This document shows, piece after piece, positions 21,483 to 24,290 of a DNA stretch of 24,290 nt. The notes under the pieces were generated by a model. It had not been told where the DNA came from. It was given only the letters and a program-made list of their open reading frames with translations, and made no database searches. Location of the stretch: NCBI GenBank assembly GCA_002291985.1, contig DBBB01000076.1:1-24290 (forward strand). The letters run 5' to 3'. A program made the translations under genes and the position numbers. Within the stretch, counting starts at the first letter, position 1, and each line of letters starts with the position of its first letter. This stretch comes from Firmicutes bacterium UBA995 (GTDB lineage: Bacteria; Bacillota; Sulfobacillia; UBA995).

Positions 21483-22310
21483 TTACTTGCGCCGCTTGAC
21501 TATGTACCTGTCGGAGTGTTTGCGTTTTTTGCGCGTCTTGAAGCCGAGTGTCGGCTTGCCCCAGGGTGTTACGGGGTGCTTGCGTCCGATGGGGGACTTG
21601 CCCTCACCGCCGCCGTGGGGATGGTCAACCGGATTCATGACCACTCCCCGGGTGGTGGGACGCCGGCCTAGCCATCGGCTCCGGCCCGCCTTGCCGAGCT
21701 TGATGTTCTCGTGTTCCACGTTGCCGACCTGGCCCACCGTCGCCCGGCAGCGCTCATCCACCAGCCGGAGTTCTCCGGAAGGCAAGCGCAACAGCGCCTG
21801 GCCACCCTCTTTGGCCATCAACTGCGCCGAGGCCCCCGCCGAGCGGACCATCTGCGCCCCCTTGGCGGGTTTGAGTTCGACATTGTGGACTTCCGTGCCC
21901 AGGGGCATGTTCGCCAGGGGCAGGGCGTTGCCCGGTCGTATGTCGGCCGTGGGGCCGGACATGATCTGGTCGCCGACACCCAGGCCTACCGGGGCAAGGA
22001 TGTATCGCTTGTCTCCGTCGGCATAGTGGATGAGGGCGATGCGCGCCGAGCGGTTGGGATCGTATTCGATCGTGGTCACGCGTCCGGGCACGCCGTCCTT
22101 GGCGCGCAAGAAGTCGATGACCCGATAAGCCCGCCTGTGGCCGCCCCCACGGTGGCGAACGGCAATCCGACCCTGGTTGGAACGACCAGCTTTGCTGGTC
22201 ATGGCTCGCACCAGAGCCTTCTCCGGCGTGCTTCGCGTGATCTCCTCGAAGCTGGGCCCGGTCATTCCTCTTCGCCCGGGCGAAGTAGGCTTGTAGGTCT
22301 TGATACTCAC
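21483..22310 (-). CDS. rplB: 50S ribosomal protein L2
   Basis: L2 is a large primary rRNA-binding protein needed for subunit association and peptidyl transferase activity. The 275-residue product has the full family length. It starts with the KTYKPTSPGRR segment and contains GRIAVRHRGGGHRRAYRVIDF. Near the C-terminus it has the essential GVVMNPVDHPHGGGEGK motif, then GRKHPVTPWGKPTLG. The GTG at 22310 is chosen over another GTG two codons upstream because the AAGGGAG element is then 8 bases away rather than 2. rpsS follows after 24 bases. Confidence 0.97.
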   Translation of the reverse strand: MSIKTYKPTSPGRRGMTGPSFEEITRSTPEKALVRAMTSKAGRSNQGRIAVRHRGGGHRRAYRVIDFLRAKDGVPGRVTTIEYDPNRSARIALIHYADGDKRYILAPVGLGVGDQIMSGPTADIRPGNALPLANMPLGTEVHNVELKPAKGAQMVRSAGASAQLMAKEGGQALLRLPSGELRLVDERCRATVGQVGNVEHENIKLGKAGRSRWLGRRPTTRGVVMNPVDHPHGGGEGKSPIGRKHPVTPWGKPTLGFKTRKKRKHSDRYIVKRRK

Positions 22311-22340
22311 CGTCACCGCTCCCTTACCCGCAGACGCGGC

Positions 22341-22631
22341 TTACCTCAGGTCCTCGAAAAACTTGATGGTCTGTCCCTCAGCCAGGGCCACCACCGCCTT
22401 CTTGGTGGCCGGACGGCGCCCCTGGTGGGCACCCATTCGACGCAACTTGCCTTGCCGGTTTTGGGTGTTGACCTGCATGACTCTGACCTTGAAGATGGCC
22501 TCCACTGCCTGCCTGATCTCCACCTTGGTGGCGTGCCGGGCAACAAGGAAGGTGTACTTGCCTTCGGCCATCGCCGCAGTGCTCTTTTCGGACATCACCG
22601 GCTTCAAAATTATCGCCCGGGGATCTTTCAC
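22341..22631 (-). CDS. rplW: 50S ribosomal protein L23
   Basis: L23 sits at the tunnel exit and is the docking site for trigger factor and SRP. The predicted product has 96 residues, normal length, with the typical start KDPRAIILKPVMSEKST, a KYTFLVARHATKVEIRQAVE segment, and an L23 loop with GKLRRMGAHQGRRPATKKA. The GTG start overlaps the rplD stop by four bases (GTGA). The open frame extends further upstream inside rplD, but neither the family N-terminus nor gene spacing supports a longer protein. Confidence 0.96.
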   Translation of the reverse strand: MKDPRAIILKPVMSEKSTAAMAEGKYTFLVARHATKVEIRQAVEAIFKVRVMQVNTQNRQGKLRRMGAHQGRRPATKKAVVALAEGQTIKFFEDLR

Positions 22632-23251
22632 GGCGCCAAAGCCTCCTCCAGTCGCCTGGCGGCATCCCGGGTCAGGACGAGCCACTCATGGGCCAGGACG
22701 TCCAGGGCATTGATGCTGGCTGCCGGCAAGGACATGATCCCTGCCACATTCCTGGCGGATAGTGCGACCATGCGGTCAGAGTCGCCCGTCACAACCAGGG
22801 CCGAACCTTGCACGACGCGGTCCAGCAGTCTCACCAGGCTCGCCGTCTTCGGTCGTTCCATAGCCAGCTGTTCGAGGACGACCACCCGACCTTCGCCGGC
22901 TCTCACCGACAGGGCTGACCGGAGGGCCTCCCTCCTCGCCTTCCGGGGCAGGGCATATGAATAGTCCCTGGGCGATGGCCCGAAGACTATTCCCCCACCT
23001 CTCCACAGCGGCGAGCGGATCGTCCCTGCCCTGGCCCGACCCAGACCCTTCTGCCGCCACGGCTTCCGCCCGCCACCCCTCACCTCTGCCCGGGTCTTGG
23101 TCGAAGCCGTGCCGGTACGCCGATTGGCCTGAAGCATCACCGTAACCTCGTGAAGGAGGCCGGTGTTCACGTCCGTCCCGAAGACGGTGTCCGATAACTC
23201 CATCTCACCCAGGGTCTCGCCTTCCGGGCTATACAGCGCCGCCTTGGGCAT
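22628..23251 (-). CDS. rplD: 50S ribosomal protein L4
   Basis: L4 lines the nascent peptide exit tunnel. In Enterobacteria it also represses the S10 operon, but no such leader is visible here. The 207-residue protein has the conserved tunnel loop with RAEVRGGGRKPWRQKGLGRARAG at about residues 54-76, followed by the GPSPRDYSY segment. The ATG start fits the family N-terminus MPKAALYSPEGE. Its stop overlaps the rplW start in a GTGA four-base overlap, which implies translational coupling. Confidence 0.97.
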   Translation of the reverse strand: MPKAALYSPEGETLGEMELSDTVFGTDVNTGLLHEVTVMLQANRRTGTASTKTRAEVRGGGRKPWRQKGLGRARAGTIRSPLWRGGGIVFGPSPRDYSYALPRKARREALRSALSVRAGEGRVVVLEQLAMERPKTASLVRLLDRVVQGSALVVTGDSDRMVALSARNVAGIMSLPAASINALDVLAHEWLVLTRDAARRLEEALAP

Positions 23252-23269
23252 TTCAACCTTGCCTCCTCA

Positions 23270-23902
23270 TCAACTCTGCCCCTTGACCGCGCGGCGAATG
23301 GTCAACCACTGACCTCGAGGTCCGGGTACGGCGCCTCTCACCAGGAGCAAGTTGCGGCCGGCATCGGCCCTCACCACCAGCAGTCCCTGGGTGGTGGTGC
23401 GACGTGCCCCCAGGTGCCCGGGCAACTTGCGGCCCTTGAACACGCGAGCCGCCGCGCGGGACTGCAGCGACCCGGGGCCGCGGTGATACTTGGAACCATG
23501 GGCCATGGGCCCTCGCTTGAAACCATGGCGGCGCACGCTGCCGGCAAACCCCTTGCCCTTGGAGACGCCGGTCACATCCACCCGCTCACCGGGTTTGAAG
23601 GAATCCACGAGTATCTCCTGACCGGGCTCATAAGGTGGTGGTCCGTCCGTGCGGAACTCCATCAAGACCCGTTTCGGCTCAATCCCGGCCCGCCGGTAGT
23701 GACCCCGTAACGGCCGGTTCACCCGCCCGGGTCGAATGGCGCCGAAACCCAGCTGGACGGCATCATAGCCGTCATGTTCCCGCGTCTTCTTCTGGACGAC
23801 GACGCACGGTCCCGCTTCTATGACCGTCACCGGCACGACTCGCCCCGTGTCATCATAGATCTGGGTCATCCCCAGCTTCCTACCCACAATCCCTGCGGTC
23901 AT
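23270..23902 (-). CDS. rplC: 50S ribosomal protein L3
   Basis: L3 is a primary 23S rRNA-binding protein whose extended loop reaches towards the peptidyl transferase centre. The protein has 210 residues, normal for the family. It opens with GIVGRKLGMTQIYDDTG and carries the conserved loop with GVSKGKGFAG, KRGPMAHGSKYHRGPGS and GRKLPGHLGARR at about residues 120-175. The ATG at 23902 is preferred to a GTG three codons upstream because GAGGAG lies 8 bases before it and the family begins with this methionine. rplD follows after 18 bases. Confidence 0.97.
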   Translation of the reverse strand: MTAGIVGRKLGMTQIYDDTGRVVPVTVIEAGPCVVVQKKTREHDGYDAVQLGFGAIRPGRVNRPLRGHYRRAGIEPKRVLMEFRTDGPPPYEPGQEILVDSFKPGERVDVTGVSKGKGFAGSVRRHGFKRGPMAHGSKYHRGPGSLQSRAAARVFKGRKLPGHLGARRTTTQGLLVVRADAGRNLLLVRGAVPGPRGQWLTIRRAVKGQS

Positions 23903-23928
23903 GTTGCCCACTCCTCGTGCGCGCCGGG

Positions 23929-24237
23929 TCAGAGCTTCAGTTCGATATCGACACCGGCCGGCAGGTCGAGCTTCATCAGCGCGTCCACCGTCTTGGATGT
24001 CGGATCCAGGATGTCAATCACGCGCTTGTGCGTCCTCATCTCGAACTGCTCGCGGATGTCCTTCTCCCCGTTCGGGGCGACGAGCACGGTGTAAATACTC
24101 TTCTCGGTCGGAAGCGGCACGGGGCCGGACACCCTCGCTCCTGTCTTCCTCGCCGTTGCCACGATCCGTTCGGCCGATTGGTCGAGGATCCGGTAGTCGA
24201 ATGCCCGCAGCCTTATGCGAATCTTCTCGTTAGCCAA
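23929..24237 (-). CDS. rpsJ: 30S ribosomal protein S10
   Basis: S10 is a 30S head protein that in many bacteria also joins the NusB antitermination complex. The predicted protein has 102 residues, the normal family length. It starts with the typical KIRIRLRAFDYRILDQSAE segment and includes the conserved PLPTEKSIYTVL and FEMRTHKRVIDI stretches. The start is TTG, set by GGGGAGG about 10 bases upstream and by the family N-terminus. It is the first gene of the S10 block, with rplC 26 bases downstream, and is probably cotranscribed with tuf. Confidence 0.97.
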   Translation of the reverse strand: MANEKIRIRLRAFDYRILDQSAERIVATARKTGARVSGPVPLPTEKSIYTVLVAPNGEKDIREQFEMRTHKRVIDILDPTSKTVDALMKLDLPAGVDIELKL

Positions 24238-24268
24238 GACCTCAGAACCTCCCCGTAGCGCTGTGCCC

Positions 24269-24290
24269 TTACTCCCTGATGGCCGAGACT
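24269..24290 (-). CDS. tuf: Probable 3' end of elongation factor Tu (partial)
   Basis: Only the last six codons and a TAA stop are inside the window, reading V-S-A-I-R-E-stop. EF-Tu proteins usually end in a short tail of the type GAGVV-x-x-I-x-E, and tuf commonly lies directly upstream of rpsJ in Bacillota, so both the residues and the position fit. Six residues are too few to prove identity. The gap to the rpsJ start is 31 bases and carries only the rpsJ ribosome binding site, so no separate S10 leader is visible here. Confidence 0.45.

Noticed and set aside
21711..22964. A 417-codon plus-strand open frame opposite rplB, rplW and rplD
   Set aside because: It spans three certain ribosomal genes and their gaps in the opposite sense and shows no recognisable domain, so it is a GC-driven shadow.

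Overview
The window is a densely packed stretch of bacterial chromosome. Every gene I can support lies on the minus strand, so transcription runs from position 24290 down to 1. The DNA is GC-rich, roughly 60-65% by eye. Three things point to a high-GC member of the Bacillota (Firmicutes, Clostridia-like or a deep lineage near them): the order tuf / S10-spc-alpha / ecfA1-ecfA2-ecfT / truA, a KOW-domain gene between map and infA, and a 61-residue zinc-binding S14. The species cannot be named from the sequence. TTG and GTG starts are frequent, and most genes have a GGAGG-like ribosome binding site.

Region 24290-13444 holds the end of what is probably tuf, then the S10 and spc blocks: rpsJ, rplC, rplD, rplW, rplB, rpsS, rplV, rpsC, rplP, rpmC, rpsQ, rplN, rplX, rplE, rpsN, rpsH, rplF, rplR, rpsE, rpmD, rplO, secY. 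Region 13435-8411 continues with adk, map, a KOW-domain gene, infA, rpmJ, rpsM, rpsK, rpsD, rpoA and rplQ. These genes make ribosomal proteins, the SecY channel, the RNA polymerase alpha subunit, IF-1, methionine aminopeptidase and adenylate kinase, so the block is the growth-linked core of translation, secretion and transcription. A candidate extended -10 promoter at the map/KOW junction could give the alpha part its own transcription.

Region 8407-5050 holds ecfA1, ecfA2, ecfT (the shared motor of ECF-type vitamin and metal importers) and truA (tRNA pseudouridine synthase), with overlapping or nearly overlapping ends. A terminator-like hairpin follows truA. From there the usual Bacillota order (truA-rplM-rpsI) is broken.

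Region 4946-1 holds three smaller groups. The first is oadB (sodium-pumping decarboxylase beta subunit) with its own promoter, followed by a 50-residue single-span membrane protein resembling a gamma subunit. The second is feoA-feoB, ferrous iron uptake, behind a strong SigA-type promoter with a Fur-like operator. The third is rapZ and the first 152 codons of a polyprenyl diphosphate synthase, cut by the window edge. The rapZ ribosome binding site lies inside a strong hairpin.

I found no RNA genes, mobile elements, CRISPR arrays or defence systems, and no clear new multi-gene system. The points most worth a second look are a ribosomal protein L30 with a basic, proline/alanine-rich tail of about 92 residues, the hairpin over the rapZ start, the variant FeoB gate motifs, and the orphan OadB with its small membrane partner. 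No non-coding gap exceeds about 140 bases.
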